Of a stretch of DNA of 64,000 bases, positions 1-11,493 are shown piece after piece. Position 1 is the stretch's first letter. Each line of letters opens with the position of its first letter. The DNA comes from Buttiauxella massiliensis. Its GTDB lineage: Bacteria; Pseudomonadota; Gammaproteobacteria; Enterobacterales; Enterobacteriaceae. The stretch covers positions 62,001 through 126,000 of the forward strand of contig NZ_LR722656.1 in assembly GCF_902500225.1 (NCBI RefSeq). The letters are read 5' to 3'. The position numbers and the translations under genes were made by a program. Below the pieces are notes generated by a model, which saw only the letters and a program-made list of their open reading frames with translations, searched no databases and had not been told where the DNA came from.

Positions 1-2
1 GC

Positions 3-914
3 GATAAGACCGTTGAGAAAGTCATGGCAGTTGTACGCGAACATAACTACCACCCGAATGCTGTGGCTGCAGGATTGCGTGCCGGGCGCACGCGTTCTAT
101 CGGATTAGTTATTCCAGACCTTGAGAACACAAGCTATACCCGTATCGCCAACTATCTGGAGCGCCAGGCTCGTCAACGTGGATATCAGTTGCTCATCGCG
201 TGCTCGGAAGACCAGCCTGATAATGAAATGCGTTGTATTGAGCACCTGCTACAACGTCAGGTTGATGCGATCATTGTTTCAACGTCACTGCCGCCTGAAC
301 ATCCATTCTATCAACGCTGGGCGAACGATCCTTTTCCAATCATCGCGCTCGATCGTGCATTAGATCGCGAAAATTTCATTAGCGTAGTCGGTGCAGACCA
401 GGAAGATGCGGAAATGCTGGCCAGTGAGCTGCGTACTTTCCCTGCTGAAACGGTTCTTTATCTTGGCGCATTGCCGGAGCTGTCAGTTAGCTACTTGCGC
501 GAACAAGGTTTCCGCACCGCGTGGAAAGATGATCCACGTGAAGTACACTTCTTATATGCCAACAGTTATGAGCGTGAAGCCGCAGCGCAGCTTTTTGACA
601 AGTGGTTGGAAACTCACCCAATGCCGCAGGCTCTATACACGACGTCTTTTGCATTATTACAAGGTGTTATGGATGTAACATTGCGCCGTGAAGGGCATTT
701 GCCGTCAGAGTTAGCAATTGCGACTTTCGGTGACAATGAGTTGCTTGATTTCCTGCAATGTCCAGTATTGGCTGTTGCGCAGCGCCACCGTGATGTGGCT
801 GAACGAGTACTGGAATTAGTATTGGCAAGCCTCGATGAGCCACGTAAACCTAAGCCTGGATTAACCCGTATTCGTCGTAATCTATATCGTCGTGGCAGTT
901 TAAGCCGCCACTAA
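3..914 (+). CDS. cra: Catabolite repressor/activator Cra (FruR), 5' end missing
   Basis: LacI/GalR-family transcription factor that senses fructose phosphates and controls the balance of glycolysis and gluconeogenesis. The first in-frame codon in the window is at base 3, and 303 residues are present. By comparison with the usual 334-residue protein, about 31 N-terminal residues (most of the helix-turn-helix) lie before the window. The hinge region ([19 protein letters not shown]) and the whole periplasmic-binding-protein-like effector domain are present and open to the stop. It sits upstream of mraZ as in E. coli. Identity is certain from family-wide sequence match; the gene is partial only because of the window boundary. 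Confidence 0.96.
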   Translation, partial: DKTVEKVMAVVREHNYHPNAVAAGLRAGRTRSIGLVIPDLENTSYTRIANYLERQARQRGYQLLIACSEDQPDNEMRCIEHLLQRQVDAIIVSTSLPPEHPFYQRWANDPFPIIALDRALDRENFISVVGADQEDAEMLASELRTFPAETVLYLGALPELSVSYLREQGFRTAWKDDPREVHFLYANSYEREAAAQLFDKWLETHPMPQALYTTSFALLQGVMDVTLRREGHLPSELAIATFGDNELLDFLQCPVLAVAQRHRDVAERVLELVLASLDEPRKPKPGLTRIRRNLYRRGSLSRH

Positions 915-918
915 CAAG

Positions 919-946
919 AGATGGCAGTTACGGCTGCCATTCTTAA
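919..946 (+). terminator. Probable terminator after cra
   Basis: A 7-bp perfect stem (ATGGCAG at 921-927, CTGCCAT at 934-940) with a 6-base loop starts seven bases after the cra stop codon and is followed by TCTTAATT. The U-tract is weak, so termination strength is uncertain. Confidence 0.5.
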
Positions 947-1386
947 TTAAGAATAATCTCGTTTTATTTCTATTAGTTATTCACGTAATTATTTTTGATT
1001 GATAATAGATACTTCTCTTAATTCCAGAATCGATATAATTCCCTCTTCTGAATTATTTTGTTACATAGCAGTGTGTAAAAGTGCCCGATAATTAAACAAT
1101 AGTTCTCAGTGACCATTCAAACTAACCCGCAGCCCGCGTTTCGCCTGCATCTGGCGCTGTTATCCTGCAGAGAAATACCTTAAAATGCCGACCGCGTCGC
1201 AAACTGAACACTTCATATTTTACCTTGCAGGTTTTCAGTCGATTTAACGATATTTATGCTTATTGATCTTTTTTCTTTCAAATATTCATAACGTTAATTT
1301 TGCATCGTGGATGTAGCGCCTTTTCTCGCCAGTCATTTATCAATCGCTTAGGAGATGAAAATTATTTCCATTAGCGTTGAGCTTGC
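947..1386. other. AT-rich intergenic region between cra and the dcw cluster
   Basis: About 440 bases with no supported gene. Scattered stop codons in all frames, AT-rich stretches around 950-1090 and 1200-1310, and no strong hairpin or recognised RNA family were seen. A long untranslated gap at this position is also usual in E. coli, so it probably carries regulatory DNA for the mra promoter. Confidence 0.4.
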
Positions 1387-1448
1387 TTGACAAGGTTTTC
1401 CTCCGCTCCGTAAACTCCTTTGGGTGGGATTTTGTGGGTCAAAGTGGT
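1387..1448 (+). promoter_or_regulatory. mra promoter and MraZ operator repeats
   Basis: A sigma-70-like promoter is visible: TTGACA at 1387-1392 and TAAACT at 1411-1416, spacer 18. Directly downstream lie three repeats with exact 10-bp spacing: GTGGG at 1424-1428, GTGGG at 1434-1438 and GTGGT at 1444-1448. This is the known operator pattern for MraZ, which represses its own dcw operon. Repeats on one face of the helix and their position just after the expected transcript start fit repression of the whole cluster. Confidence 0.85.
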
Positions 1449-1477
1449 GGAAAGGGGAATTTAAGGGTGAGGCTGGC

Positions 1478-1936
1478 ATGTTCCGTGGGGCAACATTAGT
1501 CAATCTCGACAGCAAAGGGCGGCTTGCCGTACCTATCCGTTACCGGGATGCGCTTGTCGAAACCTCTGAAGGTCAGATGGTTTGTACCATCGACATCCAT
1601 CACCCATGCCTGCTGCTTTATACCCTTCCCGAGTGGGAAATTATTGAACAAAAGCTAGCTCGTCTGTCGAGCATGAACCCTGTTGAACGCCGCGTGCAGC
1701 GATTATTACTGGGGCATGCCAGTGAATGTCAGATGGATAGCGCCGGGCGATTATTGCTAGCACCTGTTTTACGCCAATACGCTGGGCTAACCAAAGAAGT
1801 GATGCTGGTTGGGCAGTTCAATAAGTTTGAACTGTGGGATGAAACGACCTGGCATCAACAGGTCAAGGAAGACATCGACGCTGAGCAGGCTACGACAACC
1901 ACCTTGTCGGACCGTCTGCAGGACTTGTCACTATAA
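1478..1936 (+). CDS. mraZ: Transcriptional regulator MraZ
   Basis: 152-residue DNA-binding protein with two tandem SpoVT/AbrB-like MraZ domains, first gene of the division/cell-wall cluster. It binds the GTGGG repeats just upstream and represses the operon. The start at 1478 gives [16 protein letters not shown] and the normal family length, and has a purine-rich GGGTGAGG ribosome site. An in-frame ATG at 1424 would add 18 residues encoded by the operator repeats and is rejected. The DSKGRL and DSAGRLLL motifs mark the two domains. Three bases separate it from rsmH. Confidence 0.96.
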   Translation: MFRGATLVNLDSKGRLAVPIRYRDALVETSEGQMVCTIDIHHPCLLLYTLPEWEIIEQKLARLSSMNPVERRVQRLLLGHASECQMDSAGRLLLAPVLRQYAGLTKEVMLVGQFNKFELWDETTWHQQVKEDIDAEQATTTTLSDRLQDLSL

Positions 1937-1939
1937 ATA

Positions 1940-2881
1940 ATGATGGAAAATTTTAAACATACTTCAGTCCTGCTTGATGAGGCCGTGAATGGTCTCAACA
2001 TTCGTCAGGATGGCATCTACATTGATGGCACGTTTGGCCGCGGTGGTCACTCTCGCCTGATTCTTTCCCAACTGGGACCAGAAGGGCGCCTGCTGGCAAT
2101 CGACCGAGACCCTCAAGCGATTGAGGCTGCCAGGGCAATTGATGATCCGCGCTTCTCTATCATTCATGGGCCTTTCTCTGAATTAGCTGAATACGCACGC
2201 GAACGCGACTTGCTGGGCAAAATCGACGGCATCCTGTTGGATCTTGGCGTCTCTTCCCCGCAACTTGATGATGCAGAACGCGGCTTCTCGTTTATGCGTG
2301 ATGGCCCGTTGGATATGCGTATGGACCCGACTCGTGGCCAGTCAGCTGCGGAATGGTTGCTCAGTGCTGAAGAAGCAGATATCGCCTGGGTGATTAAAAC
2401 CTTCGGTGAAGAAAAGTTTGGCAAACGTATTGCGCGCGCCATTATCGAGCGCAACCGTGAACAGCCAATGACACGCACTAAAGAACTTGCGACGGTTGTA
2501 GCTGCAGCAATGCCGGTTAAAGACAAATTCAAACACCCGGCCACGCGTACTTTCCAGGCTATTCGTATCTGGATCAACAGCGAACTTGATGAGATCGAAA
2601 AGGCACTGAAAGGCTCGATTGAAACGCTCGCAACGGGTGGCCGCCTGTCAATTATCAGTTTCCACTCTCTGGAAGACCGAATTGTTAAGCGCTTTATGCG
2701 TGAAAACACCCGTGGTCCACAGGTTCCTGCTGGTATCCCAATGACTGAAGCCCAGTTGAATAAGCTTGGTGGCAGATATTTAAAATCAATTGGCAAAATG
2801 ATGCCCGGCGATGAAGAAGTGGCGGAAAACCCGCGTGCGCGTAGTTCGGTTCTGCGTATCGCTGAAAGGACGAACGCATGA
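1940..2881 (+). CDS. rsmH: 16S rRNA (cytosine1402-N4)-methyltransferase RsmH
   Basis: 313 residues, the same length as the E. coli enzyme (formerly MraW). It uses S-adenosylmethionine to methylate N4 of C1402 in the ribosomal P site. The class I SAM-binding loop is visible near the N terminus ([10 protein letters not shown], residues about 29-38), followed by [10 protein letters not shown] and the C-terminal [11 protein letters not shown] motif. It lies three bases after mraZ and its ATGA overlaps the start of ftsL by four bases, so the two are translationally coupled. Confidence 0.97.
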   Translation: MMENFKHTSVLLDEAVNGLNIRQDGIYIDGTFGRGGHSRLILSQLGPEGRLLAIDRDPQAIEAARAIDDPRFSIIHGPFSELAEYARERDLLGKIDGILLDLGVSSPQLDDAERGFSFMRDGPLDMRMDPTRGQSAAEWLLSAEEADIAWVIKTFGEEKFGKRIARAIIERNREQPMTRTKELATVVAAAMPVKDKFKHPATRTFQAIRIWINSELDEIEKALKGSIETLATGGRLSIISFHSLEDRIVKRFMRENTRGPQVPAGIPMTEAQLNKLGGRYLKSIGKMMPGDEEVAENPRARSSVLRIAERTNA

Positions 2882-3243
2882 TCAGCAGAGTGGCAGAAGC
2901 CCTGAATAAAGTTACTGGCCAGTTGAGCAGTGGCGAGCGGCATGCTCTACCAACAGTGATTGGTGGTGATTTGTTGCGTCATGGGAAACTACCGCTGATT
3001 TTGTTCACCGCCATTATCGTTACCGCCATTTTTGTTGTGACTACCGCTCACCACACCCGACTGCTCACCGCTCAGCGTGAGCAAATGGTTGTGGAACGTG
3101 ATGCGCTGGATATCGAATGGCGAAATCTGATTTTGGAAGAAAATGCACTGGGCGATCATAGCCGGGTGGAGCGGGTCGCAACGGAAAAGCTGCAATTGCA
3201 GCATGTTGACCCATCGCAGGAAAACATTGTAGTTCAGCAATAA
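2878..3243 (+). CDS. ftsL: Cell division protein FtsL
   Basis: 121-residue bitopic inner-membrane divisome protein. A short cytoplasmic N terminus is followed by one membrane segment at about residues 38-57 and a periplasmic leucine-zipper-like coiled coil (from [14 protein letters not shown] onward). FtsL forms a complex with FtsQ and FtsB and helps activate FtsWI septal peptidoglycan synthesis. The start overlaps the rsmH stop by four bases. The N-terminal third diverges most from E. coli while the coiled coil is nearly unchanged. Confidence 0.95.
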   Translation: MISRVAEALNKVTGQLSSGERHALPTVIGGDLLRHGKLPLILFTAIIVTAIFVVTTAHHTRLLTAQREQMVVERDALDIEWRNLILEENALGDHSRVERVATEKLQLQHVDPSQENIVVQQ

Positions 3244-3258
3244 GGAATCGCGTGGCAG

Positions 3259-5025
3259 ATGAGAGCAGCGGCAAAAACGCTTAAACCGAAACGCCAGGAA
3301 GAACAGGCCAACTTTGTAAGTTGGCGTTTTGCGTTGCTTTGCGGTTGCATTTTGCTGGCGCTGGTTTTCTTGCTGGGGCGCGTTGCCTGGCTGCAAATCA
3401 TTGCGCCAGATATGCTGGTTCGCCAGGGAGACATGCGCTCTTTGCGTGTGCAGGAAGTCTCTACTTCTCGTGGCATGATTAGCGATCGCGCTGGTCGCCC
3501 ATTGGCAGTAAGCGTGCCAGTGAATGCGATTTGGGCCGATCCGAAAGAGCTGCATGATGCAGGTGGTATTACGCTGGATAACCGCTGGAAAGCGCTGGCG
3601 GATGCTTTGAAAATCCCTCTTGATCAACTGGCTTCCCGTGTTAACAGCAACCCGAAAGGCCGATTTATTTATCTCGCTCGTCAGGTAAACCCTGATATTG
3701 GCGATTACATCAAAAAACTGAAACTTCCCGGTATTCATTTACGCCAGGAATCTCGCCGTTACTACCCTTCAGGCGAAGTAACCGCTCACCTTATTGGCTT
3801 CACTAACGTGGATAGCCAGGGTATCGAGGGCGTTGAAAAAAGCTTCGACAAATGGCTGACCGGCCAACCGGGCGAGCGCGTCGTGCGCAAAGACCGTTTC
3901 GGGCGCGTCATTGAAGATATTTCTTCAACCGATAGTCAGGCCGCTCATAACCTCGCGTTGAGTATTGATGAGCGCTTACAGGCGTTGGTTTATCGCGAGC
4001 TAAACAATGCTGTGGCCTTCAACAAAGCAGAATCGGGCAGTGCGGTGCTGGTTGATGTGAGCACTGGCGAAGTGTTAGCGATGGCAAACAGCCCATCCTA
4101 TAACCCAAATAATTTAAGTGGAACCCCGAAAGACGTGATGCGTAACCGTACCATTACGGACGTTTTCGAGCCGGGTTCTACAGTGAAACCGATGGTGGTC
4201 ATGACTGCGCTGCAACGTGGCGTGGTTCGTGAAAATACCGTTCTGAATACCGTGCCGTACCGCATTAATGGTCATGAGATCAAAGATGTGGCGCGCTACA
4301 GCGAATTGACCCTTACCGGGGTGCTACAGAAGTCGAGTAACGTCGGGGTTTCTAAACTGGCGTTAGCGATGCCCTCCTCAGCGTTGGTAGATACTTACTC
4401 ACGTTTTGGATTGGGAAAAGCGACCAACTTGGGGCTGGTCGGAGAACGCAGTGGCTTATATCCGCAAAAACAACGGTGGTCTGACATAGAGAGGGCCACC
4501 TTCTCTTTCGGCTACGGGCTAATGGTAACCCCGTTACAGTTAGCGCGAGTCTACGCAACGATTGGCAGCTACGGCGTGTATCGCCCACTGTCAATTACGA
4601 AGGTTGATCCCCCTGTTCCAGGTGAACGTATCTTCCCTGAACAGTTGGTTCGTACCGTCGTTCATATGATGGAAAGTGTGGCATTGCCTGGTGGTGGTGG
4701 CGTTAAAGCGGCCATCAAAGGCTACCGCATTGCAATTAAGACCGGTACGGCGAAAAAAGTCGGGCCGGACGGAAAATACGTCAACAAATACATTGCTTAC
4801 ACCGCGGGCGTAGCGCCAGCAAGTAACCCTCGATTTGCGCTGGTTGTGGTGATTAACGACCCACAAGCAGGGAAGTATTACGGTGGTGCCGTCTCTGCAC
4901 CAGTGTTCGGTGCCATTATGGGCGGCGTTCTGCGCACCATGAATATCGAACCGGATGCTCTGGCGACAGGTGAAAAAAGTGAATTTGTAATTAATCAAAA
5001 TGAGGGATCAGGTGGCAGATCGTAA
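3259..5025 (+). CDS. ftsI: Septal transpeptidase FtsI (PBP3)
   Basis: 588-residue class B penicillin-binding protein that cross-links peptidoglycan at the division septum and is the target of aztreonam and cephalexin. One N-terminal membrane anchor (residues about 24-45) precedes a dimerisation domain and the transpeptidase domain. The active-site motifs are all present: S307 in STVKP, the SSN motif near 359 and K494 in KTGT. The length equals E. coli FtsI. A ribosome site AAGGAATC lies shortly before the ATG. The stop codon lies 14 bases inside murE, an overlap also remembered from E. coli. Confidence 0.98.
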   Translation: MRAAAKTLKPKRQEEQANFVSWRFALLCGCILLALVFLLGRVAWLQIIAPDMLVRQGDMRSLRVQEVSTSRGMISDRAGRPLAVSVPVNAIWADPKELHDAGGITLDNRWKALADALKIPLDQLASRVNSNPKGRFIYLARQVNPDIGDYIKKLKLPGIHLRQESRRYYPSGEVTAHLIGFTNVDSQGIEGVEKSFDKWLTGQPGERVVRKDRFGRVIEDISSTDSQAAHNLALSIDERLQALVYRELNNAVAFNKAESGSAVLVDVSTGEVLAMANSPSYNPNNLSGTPKDVMRNRTITDVFEPGSTVKPMVVMTALQRGVVRENTVLNTVPYRINGHEIKDVARYSELTLTGVLQKSSNVGVSKLALAMPSSALVDTYSRFGLGKATNLGLVGERSGLYPQKQRWSDIERATFSFGYGLMVTPLQLARVYATIGSYGVYRPLSITKVDPPVPGERIFPEQLVRTVVHMMESVALPGGGGVKAAIKGYRIAIKTGTAKKVGPDGKYVNKYIAYTAGVAPASNPRFALVVVINDPQAGKYYGGAVSAPVFGAIMGGVLRTMNIEPDALATGEKSEFVINQNEGSGGRS

Positions 5026-6499
5026 TTTGCGCGACCTTCTTGCTCCGTGGGTGCCACAAGCGCCGGAGAGAGCTCTGCGAGAAATGACACTCGATAGCCG
5101 CGTGGCGGCATCGGGCGACCTTTTTGTAGCTATAGTCGGTCATCAGGCGGACGGGCGTCGATATATCCCGCAGGCAATAGCGCAAGGTGTAGCCGCTATC
5201 GTTGCTGAAGCTGAAGGCGAAGCAGTAGATGGTGAAATCCGTGAAATGCACGGTGTGCCGGTTATTTATCTGAGCCAGTTGCATCAACGACTTTCTGCTT
5301 TGGCAGGGCGTTTTTACAACGAACCCTCAAGTGCATTACGCCTGGTTGGCGTGACGGGCACAAATGGCAAAACGACTACCGCTCAGTTGCTAGCACAGTG
5401 GAGCCAGTTCTTAGGCGAAACCAGTGCCGTTATGGGTACTGTGGGCAACGGTTTACTCGGCAATGTGAAACCGACCGAAAACACCACTGGTTCTGCTGTT
5501 GACGTGCAGCACGTACTGGCGACCCTGGCTGATGAAGGGGCGAGCTTTGCAGCGATGGAAGTTTCCTCACACGGGCTGGTTCAGCATCGTGTTTCCGCAT
5601 TGAAATTCGCTGCCAGCGTGTTCACCAATCTCAGCCGAGATCACCTGGATTACCATGGTGATATGGCAGGCTATGAAGCTGCGAAATGGTTGCTGTTCTC
5701 CGAACATGATTACGGCAATGCAATCATTAATGCTGATGATGAAATCGGACGCAATTGGTTAGCGCGCTTGCCTGACGCTGTTGCCGTTACGATGGAAAAC
5801 AATTTGCAGCCCGGCTGTCGTGGACGGTGGTTGAAAGCAACCAACGTGCATTATCACGATGGCGGAGCAACTATCCAGTTCAGCTCTTCATGGGGCGATG
5901 GCGAAATTGAAAGCCGCCTGATGGGCGCGTTTAACGTTAGCAACTTGCTGCTGGCGCTGGCCACTCTGTTAGTGCTGGATTACCCACTCGAAGAACTGCT
6001 GAAAACGGCTCCAAGCCTGCAACCTGTTTGCGGTCGCATGGAAGTTTTCGCAGCTCCTGGTAAGCCGACGGTTGTAGTGGATTACGCCCATACGCCAGAT
6101 GCGCTGGAAAAAGCCCTGCAAGCCGCGCGTTTACATTGTAGCGGCAAGCTGTGGTGCGTGTTCGGTTGCGGCGGCGATCGCGATAAAGGCAAGCGTCCTA
6201 TTATGGGTGGCATCGCTGAGCAATACGCCGATGTGGTTATGGTCACTGATGACAACCCTCGCACTGAGGAGCCAAAGGCGATTGTTGCCGATATTCTTGT
6301 CGGTATGCTGGATGCGGGACGTGTGCATGTGGTTTCTGGTCGTGCTGAAGCCGTCACTAATGCAGTTATGCAAGCGCAAGAAAATGATGTGGTTCTGGTG
6401 GCCGGGAAAGGTCATGAGGATTATCAAATTGTGGGTGTACGCCGTCTGGACTACTCCGATCGTGTCACTGTCGCCCGTCTGTTGGGGGTTGTGGCATGA
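5012..6499 (+). CDS. murE: UDP-MurNAc-tripeptide synthetase MurE
   Basis: Adds meso-diaminopimelate to UDP-MurNAc-L-Ala-D-Glu in the cytoplasm. The GTG start at 5012 gives 495 residues beginning [10 protein letters not shown], matching the family; an ATG at 5000 would add only four residues, and the GAGG ribosome site at 5002-5005 fits the GTG better. The ATP loop GTNGKTT lies near residue 113, and the diaminopimelate-specific DNPRTEEP motif is present in the C-terminal domain. The gene overlaps ftsI by 14 bases and murF by four. Confidence 0.97.
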   Translation: MADRNLRDLLAPWVPQAPERALREMTLDSRVAASGDLFVAIVGHQADGRRYIPQAIAQGVAAIVAEAEGEAVDGEIREMHGVPVIYLSQLHQRLSALAGRFYNEPSSALRLVGVTGTNGKTTTAQLLAQWSQFLGETSAVMGTVGNGLLGNVKPTENTTGSAVDVQHVLATLADEGASFAAMEVSSHGLVQHRVSALKFAASVFTNLSRDHLDYHGDMAGYEAAKWLLFSEHDYGNAIINADDEIGRNWLARLPDAVAVTMENNLQPGCRGRWLKATNVHYHDGGATIQFSSSWGDGEIESRLMGAFNVSNLLLALATLLVLDYPLEELLKTAPSLQPVCGRMEVFAAPGKPTVVVDYAHTPDALEKALQAARLHCSGKLWCVFGCGGDRDKGKRPIMGGIAEQYADVVMVTDDNPRTEEPKAIVADILVGMLDAGRVHVVSGRAEAVTNAVMQAQENDVVLVAGKGHEDYQIVGVRRLDYSDRVTVARLLGVVA

Positions 6500-7854
6500 T
6501 CCGCGTTTCCTTGAGCCAACTTGCCACTGTCCTTAAGGGAGAGTTGCATGGTGCTGACACCGATATCATTGATGTCACTACCGACACGCGCAAATTAACG
6601 CCGGGCTGTCTGTTCGTCGCACTGAAAGGTGAGCGTTTTGATGCTCATGACTTTGCGCAAGATGCCGTGAATGGTGGGGCAGGAGCGTTATTGGTTAGCC
6701 GCAAGTTAGCTATCAATGTTCCACAGCTAGTAGTTGCCGATACGCATCAGGCATTTGGCGAGCTCGCAGCATGGGTGCGCCAGCAAGTTCCAACCCGTAT
6801 TGTCGCGCTGACCGGTTCTTCCGGCAAAACCTCTGTAAAAGAGATGACCGCCGCTATTTTGCGTGAGTGTGGTAACACCTTATATACAGCTGGCAATTTG
6901 AATAACGATATTGGCGTGCCGATGACGTTGTTACGCCTGACGCCAGAACATGAATATGCGGTTATTGAACTCGGTGCGAATCACCAGGGTGAAATCGCCT
7001 GGACTGTGAATCTCACACGCCCGGAAGCTGCATTGGTCAATAACCTGGCAGCTGCACACCTGGAAGGGTTTGGGTCGCTTGCCGGTGTTGCGAAAGCAAA
7101 AGGTGAAATCTTCACTGGTTTGCCTGAGAACGGCATCGCTATTCTCAACGCAGATAACAATGATTGGCTGAACTGGCAAGAAGTGATTGGTGAGCGCAAA
7201 GTATGGCGTTTTTCACCTAATGCCACAGGTAGTGATTTTACTGCAACCAATGTGCACATCACCGCGCATGGCACCGATTTCACCATCAAAACACCAGCGG
7301 GTGACGTTGATGTTACGCTGCCACTTCCTGGTCGCCATAACATTGCTAATGCGCTGGCTGCGGCCTCACTTGCGATGTCGGTGGGGGCTTCTCTGGAAGC
7401 AGTTAAAACCGGTCTGGCGGGTCTTAAAGCCGTTCCTGGGCGTCTGTTCCCGATTCAACTTTCTGAAAACCAACTGCTCCTCGACGACAGTTACAACGCC
7501 AATGTGGGGTCGATGACCGCTGCAGCACAGGTGCTGTCTGAAATGCCGGGTTACCGCGTGATGGTGGTCGGTGATATGGGTGAGTTGGGTGCAGAGTCTG
7601 TTGAGTGCCATCGTCAGGTGGGTGAAGCAGCAAAAGCGTCAGGCATCGATTGCGTACTAAGCGTGGGCACACTGAGCGAAACAATCAGTACTGCCTCTGA
7701 AGTTGGCGAACATTTTACCGATAAGCCTTCTTTAATTGTGCGCCTGAGGGCGCTACTCGCTGAGCATTCAATGATTACCATTTTAGTTAAGGGTTCACGT
7801 AGTGCCGCCATGGAACAGGTAGTACACGCATTACAGGAGAATGGAACATGTTAG
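6496..7854 (+). CDS. murF: UDP-MurNAc-pentapeptide synthetase MurF
   Basis: 452 residues, standard length. It ligates D-Ala-D-Ala to UDP-MurNAc-tripeptide, the last cytoplasmic step before the lipid stage. The Mur-ligase ATP loop is GSSGKTS at about residues 110-116, followed by the ENNDIG-type region seen here as LNNDIGVP and the C-terminal [11 protein letters not shown] block. Its start overlaps the murE stop (ATGA) and its 3' end overlaps mraY by seven bases. Confidence 0.97.
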   Translation: MIRVSLSQLATVLKGELHGADTDIIDVTTDTRKLTPGCLFVALKGERFDAHDFAQDAVNGGAGALLVSRKLAINVPQLVVADTHQAFGELAAWVRQQVPTRIVALTGSSGKTSVKEMTAAILRECGNTLYTAGNLNNDIGVPMTLLRLTPEHEYAVIELGANHQGEIAWTVNLTRPEAALVNNLAAAHLEGFGSLAGVAKAKGEIFTGLPENGIAILNADNNDWLNWQEVIGERKVWRFSPNATGSDFTATNVHITAHGTDFTIKTPAGDVDVTLPLPGRHNIANALAAASLAMSVGASLEAVKTGLAGLKAVPGRLFPIQLSENQLLLDDSYNANVGSMTAAAQVLSEMPGYRVMVVGDMGELGAESVECHRQVGEAAKASGIDCVLSVGTLSETISTASEVGEHFTDKPSLIVRLRALLAEHSMITILVKGSRSAAMEQVVHALQENGTC

Positions 7855-8930
7855 TTTGGCTGGCCGAACACTTGGTCAAATATTATTCCGGCTTTAACGT
7901 CTTTTCCTATCTGACGTTTCGCGCCATTGTCAGCCTGCTGACTGCTCTGTTCATCTCGTTATGGATGGGGCCGCGTATGATTGCTCGTTTGCAGCAACTC
8001 TCCTTCGGCCAGGTTGTGCGTAACGACGGCCCGGAATCTCACTTCAGCAAACGCGGTACACCAACGATGGGCGGGATTATGATCCTCACTTCTATCGTTA
8101 TCTCCGTGTTGATGTGGGCATATCCATCAAATCCTTATGTCTGGTGTGTGTTGTTCGTGCTGATTGGTTACGGGGTGATTGGCTTTATCGATGACTACCG
8201 CAAAGTGGTGCGTAAAGATACTAAGGGTCTGATTGCACGCTGGAAATACTTCTGGATGTCGATTATCGCGCTGGCTGTAGCTTTCACGATGTACAGCGTA
8301 GGTAAAGGAACGCCAGCCACCGAGCTGGTTGTGCCGTTCTTTAAAGACGTAATGCCGCAGCTTGGTCTTTTCTATGTGCTACTGGCGTACTTCGTTATCG
8401 TCGGTACTGGCAACGCAGTAAACCTGACCGATGGCCTGGACGGGCTGGCGATTATGCCAACCGTGCTGGTGGCTTCAGGTTTTGCGCTGGTTGCCTGGGC
8501 GACCGGTAACATTAAGTTTGCAGAATATCTGCATATTCCTTATCTGCGTCATGCCGGGGAACTGGTCATCGTCTGTACGGCGATTGTTGGTGCTGGGCTT
8601 GGTTTCTTGTGGTTCAACACCTATCCAGCGCAAGTCTTTATGGGCGATGTTGGCTCACTGGCTCTGGGCGGTGCGCTCGGTACTATCGCCGTGCTGCTGC
8701 GTCAGGAATTCCTGTTAGTGATTATGGGCGGCGTGTTTGTGGTTGAAACGCTGTCAGTCATCTTGCAAGTCGGCTCCTTCAAATTGCGAGGACAACGTAT
8801 TTTCCGCATGGCGCCTATTCATCACCATTACGAATTGAAAGGCTGGCCTGAGCCGCGAGTTATTGTGCGCTTCTGGATTATTTCGCTGATGCTGGTCCTG
8901 ATTGGCCTGGCTACCCTGAAGGTGCGTTAA
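7848..8930 (+). CDS. mraY: Phospho-MurNAc-pentapeptide translocase MraY
   Basis: 360-residue polytopic inner-membrane enzyme that transfers phospho-MurNAc-pentapeptide to undecaprenyl phosphate, making lipid I. About ten hydrophobic segments can be read. The conserved cytoplasmic motifs [19 protein letters not shown] and the histidine cluster [11 protein letters not shown] that line the Mg/UDP site are intact. It overlaps murF by seven bases and is two bases from murD. Confidence 0.97.
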   Translation: MLVWLAEHLVKYYSGFNVFSYLTFRAIVSLLTALFISLWMGPRMIARLQQLSFGQVVRNDGPESHFSKRGTPTMGGIMILTSIVISVLMWAYPSNPYVWCVLFVLIGYGVIGFIDDYRKVVRKDTKGLIARWKYFWMSIIALAVAFTMYSVGKGTPATELVVPFFKDVMPQLGLFYVLLAYFVIVGTGNAVNLTDGLDGLAIMPTVLVASGFALVAWATGNIKFAEYLHIPYLRHAGELVIVCTAIVGAGLGFLWFNTYPAQVFMGDVGSLALGGALGTIAVLLRQEFLLVIMGGVFVVETLSVILQVGSFKLRGQRIFRMAPIHHHYELKGWPEPRVIVRFWIISLMLVLIGLATLKVR

Positions 8931-8932
8931 CT

Positions 8933-10249
8933 ATGACTGATTACCAGGGTAAAAATGTCGTCATTATCGGATTGGGCCTCACGGGCCTGTCTTGCGTGGA
9001 CTTTTTCCTTGCGCGTGGTGTTACGCCACGTGTGATGGACACCCGCATTTCACCGCCGGGTCTGGATAAACTGCCTGAATCGGTGGAGCGACATACTGGC
9101 TCACTCAACGAAGACTGGTTGTTAGCGGCTGACTTGATTGTTGCCAGTCCTGGTATCGCGATTGCCCATCCTGCTTTGAGTCGTGCGGCTGATGCGGGCG
9201 TAGAAATTGTGGGTGATATCGAACTCTTTTGCCGTGAAGCACAAGCGCCGATTGTGGCGATTACTGGCTCGAATGGTAAAAGCACCGTCACCACTTTAGT
9301 CGGTGAAATGGCTAAAGCAGCTGGTGTGAATGTGGGTGTAGGTGGAAATATCGGCCTGCCCGCGTTAATGCTGCTGGAGCCAAATCGTGAGCTTTACGTG
9401 CTTGAGTTATCCAGCTTTCAGTTAGAAACCACCTTTAGCCTGAAAGCTGCTGCAGCGACGATTCTTAACGTCACTGAAGACCATATGGACAGGTATCCGT
9501 TTGGTCTGCAGCAGTATCGTGCAGCCAAATTACGTGTTTATGAAAACGCCGCTGTCTGTGTAGTCAACGCCGATGATGCGCTGACGATGCCTGTGCGTGG
9601 TGCAGATGAACGCTGCATCAGCTTTGGCGTCGACGTAGGTGACTATCACCTTAATCACCAGCAAGGCGATACCTGGCTGCGGGTGAAAGGCGAGAAAATA
9701 CTGAACACTAAAGAAATGAAAGTGGTTGGTCGTCATAACTACACCAACGCACTTGCTGCACTTGCGCTGGCTGATGCAGTAAAACTTCCGCGATCCAGTA
9801 GCCTAAAAGCACTTACAACATTTACCGGTCTTGCTCATCGCTTCCAGCTTGCCTGGGAACGTAACGGCGTGCGCTGGATTAACGATTCTAAAGCAACCAA
9901 TGTTGGCAGCACTGAAGCGGCGCTAAATGGCTTGAAAGTTGAAGGTACGCTGCATCTGTTGTTAGGGGGTGACGGCAAATCTGCTGATTTCTCTTCACTT
10001 GCTCAATACCTGCAAGGCTCTGCAATTCGTCTTTACTGTTTTGGCCGCGATGGTGCTGAACTTGCTGCATTGCGTCCGGATGTTGCTGAGCAAACTGAAA
10101 CGATGGAACAGGCGATGAAATTAATCGCTTCTCGTGTCAAGACCGGTGATATGGTTCTGCTTTCCCCTGCTTGTGCAAGCCTTGATCAGTTCAAAAACTT
10201 TGAGCAACGTGGTGACCAATTCACCTTACTTGCGAAGGAGCTTGGCTGA
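8933..10249 (+). CDS. murD: UDP-MurNAc-L-alanine:D-glutamate ligase MurD
   Basis: 438-residue ATP-dependent Mur ligase adding D-glutamate to UDP-MurNAc-L-Ala. A Rossmann-like N-terminal domain ([12 protein letters not shown]) binds the UDP part. The ATP loop GSNGKST begins at residue 112 with the catalytic lysine at 116. The C-terminal domain holds WINDSKATN and the [11 protein letters not shown] signature. The last base of its TGA is the first base of the ftsW ATG. Confidence 0.97.
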   Translation: MTDYQGKNVVIIGLGLTGLSCVDFFLARGVTPRVMDTRISPPGLDKLPESVERHTGSLNEDWLLAADLIVASPGIAIAHPALSRAADAGVEIVGDIELFCREAQAPIVAITGSNGKSTVTTLVGEMAKAAGVNVGVGGNIGLPALMLLEPNRELYVLELSSFQLETTFSLKAAAATILNVTEDHMDRYPFGLQQYRAAKLRVYENAAVCVVNADDALTMPVRGADERCISFGVDVGDYHLNHQQGDTWLRVKGEKILNTKEMKVVGRHNYTNALAALALADAVKLPRSSSLKALTTFTGLAHRFQLAWERNGVRWINDSKATNVGSTEAALNGLKVEGTLHLLLGGDGKSADFSSLAQYLQGSAIRLYCFGRDGAELAALRPDVAEQTETMEQAMKLIASRVKTGDMVLLSPACASLDQFKNFEQRGDQFTLLAKELG

Positions 10250-11493
10250 TGCGCTTATCTCTCCCTCGCCTGCGTATGCCTCGCGTGCCTGGATTTGCCA
10301 TTCTGGCCTGGTTGGGTTCGGCGCTTAAAGGCTGGGTGATGGGCACCAAGGAAGCAGATTCCAATAACATCGTGATGTATGACCGCACGTTGTTATGGCT
10401 GACTTTCGGGTTAGCAGCTGTCGGTTTCATTATGGTGACATCTGCATCTATGCCAGTAGGGCAGCGCCTGGCCAATGATCCCTTCCTGTTTGCGAAACGC
10501 GACGGGTTGTACATCATTCTGGCGTTTGCTCTGGCAATGGTGACATTGCGCCTGCCGATGGATTTCTGGCAGCGTCACAGTACCGCAATGCTGTTGCTCT
10601 CTATCGCTATGCTGTTGATTGTACTGGTTGTCGGTAGCTCGGTTAACGGTGCATCACGCTGGATTGCTTTCGGCCCGTTGCGTATTCAGCCAGCTGAGTT
10701 CACTAAGCTGTCGTTGTTCTGTTATCTCGCCAACTATCTGGTTCGTAAGGTTGATGAAGTGCGTAATAACCTGCGCGGCTTCCTCAAACCGATGGGCGTG
10801 ATTCTGGTATTAGCCGTGCTGCTGCTGGCGCAGCCTGACCTTGGTACGGTGGTTGTGCTGTTTGTTACTACGCTTGCGATGCTGTTCCTGGCGGGAGCCA
10901 AACTCTGGCAGTTCCTGGCGATTATCGGTATGGGTATCTCAGCCGTTATTCTGCTGATCCTTGCTGAACCGTATCGTATCCGCCGCGTAACGTCATTCTG
11001 GAATCCATGGGATGACCCATTTGGTAGTGGTTACCAGCTAACACAGTCTCTGATGGCATTTGGCCGCGGCGAATTGTGGGGGCAGGGCTTAGGTAACTCG
11101 GTTCAAAAACTTGAATATTTACCAGAAGCACATACCGACTTCATCTTCTCGATTATCGGAGAAGAGCTGGGATATATCGGTGTGGTACTAGCTTTATTGA
11201 TGGTATTCTTCGTGGCTTTTCGTGCGATGTCCATTGGCAAACGTGCATTAGAAATGGACCAGCGTTTTGCGGGCTTCTTAGGTTGCTCAATTGGAGTCTG
11301 GTTTAGTTTCCAGGCACTGGTAAACGTGGGTGCAGCAGCGGGTATGCTGCCAACGAAAGGCCTGACATTACCACTGATCAGTTACGGTGGTTCGAGTCTA
11401 TTAATTATGTCTACAGCAATCATGATGTTGCTGCGTATCGATCATGAAACACGTCTGGCCAAAGCGCAGGCGTTTACGAAGGGTGTGCGATGA
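10249..11493 (+). CDS. ftsW: Septal peptidoglycan glycosyltransferase FtsW
   Basis: 414-residue SEDS-family membrane protein, same length as in E. coli. It polymerises septal glycan strands from lipid II in partnership with FtsI. About ten membrane segments are readable. SEDS signatures include QPAEFTKL, the DLGTVVVL segment and the C-terminal [11 protein letters not shown]. The start is fused to the murD stop (TGATG) and the end overlaps murG by four bases. Confidence 0.96.
   Translation: MRLSLPRLRMPRVPGFAILAWLGSALKGWVMGTKEADSNNIVMYDRTLLWLTFGLAAVGFIMVTSASMPVGQRLANDPFLFAKRDGLYIILAFALAMVTLRLPMDFWQRHSTAMLLLSIAMLLIVLVVGSSVNGASRWIAFGPLRIQPAEFTKLSLFCYLANYLVRKVDEVRNNLRGFLKPMGVILVLAVLLLAQPDLGTVVVLFVTTLAMLFLAGAKLWQFLAIIGMGISAVILLILAEPYRIRRVTSFWNPWDDPFGSGYQLTQSLMAFGRGELWGQGLGNSVQKLEYLPEAHTDFIFSIIGEELGYIGVVLALLMVFFVAFRAMSIGKRALEMDQRFAGFLGCSIGVWFSFQALVNVGAAAGMLPTKGLTLPLISYGGSSLLIMSTAIMMLLRIDHETRLAKAQAFTKGVR

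Noticed and set aside
1424-1477. Upstream start for mraZ at 1424
   Set aside because: The extra residues would be encoded by the MraZ operator repeats and are absent from the family.
2164-2943. Long minus-strand open frame of 259 codons opposite rsmH
   Set aside because: It lies entirely opposite rsmH and ftsL, has no family resemblance, and its length follows from the codon use of the real genes.
3259-5025. An ORF-internal sRNA within ftsI, as reported in E. coli
   Set aside because: An ftsI-derived RNA is known in E. coli, but I could not identify its boundaries or seed in this sequence.
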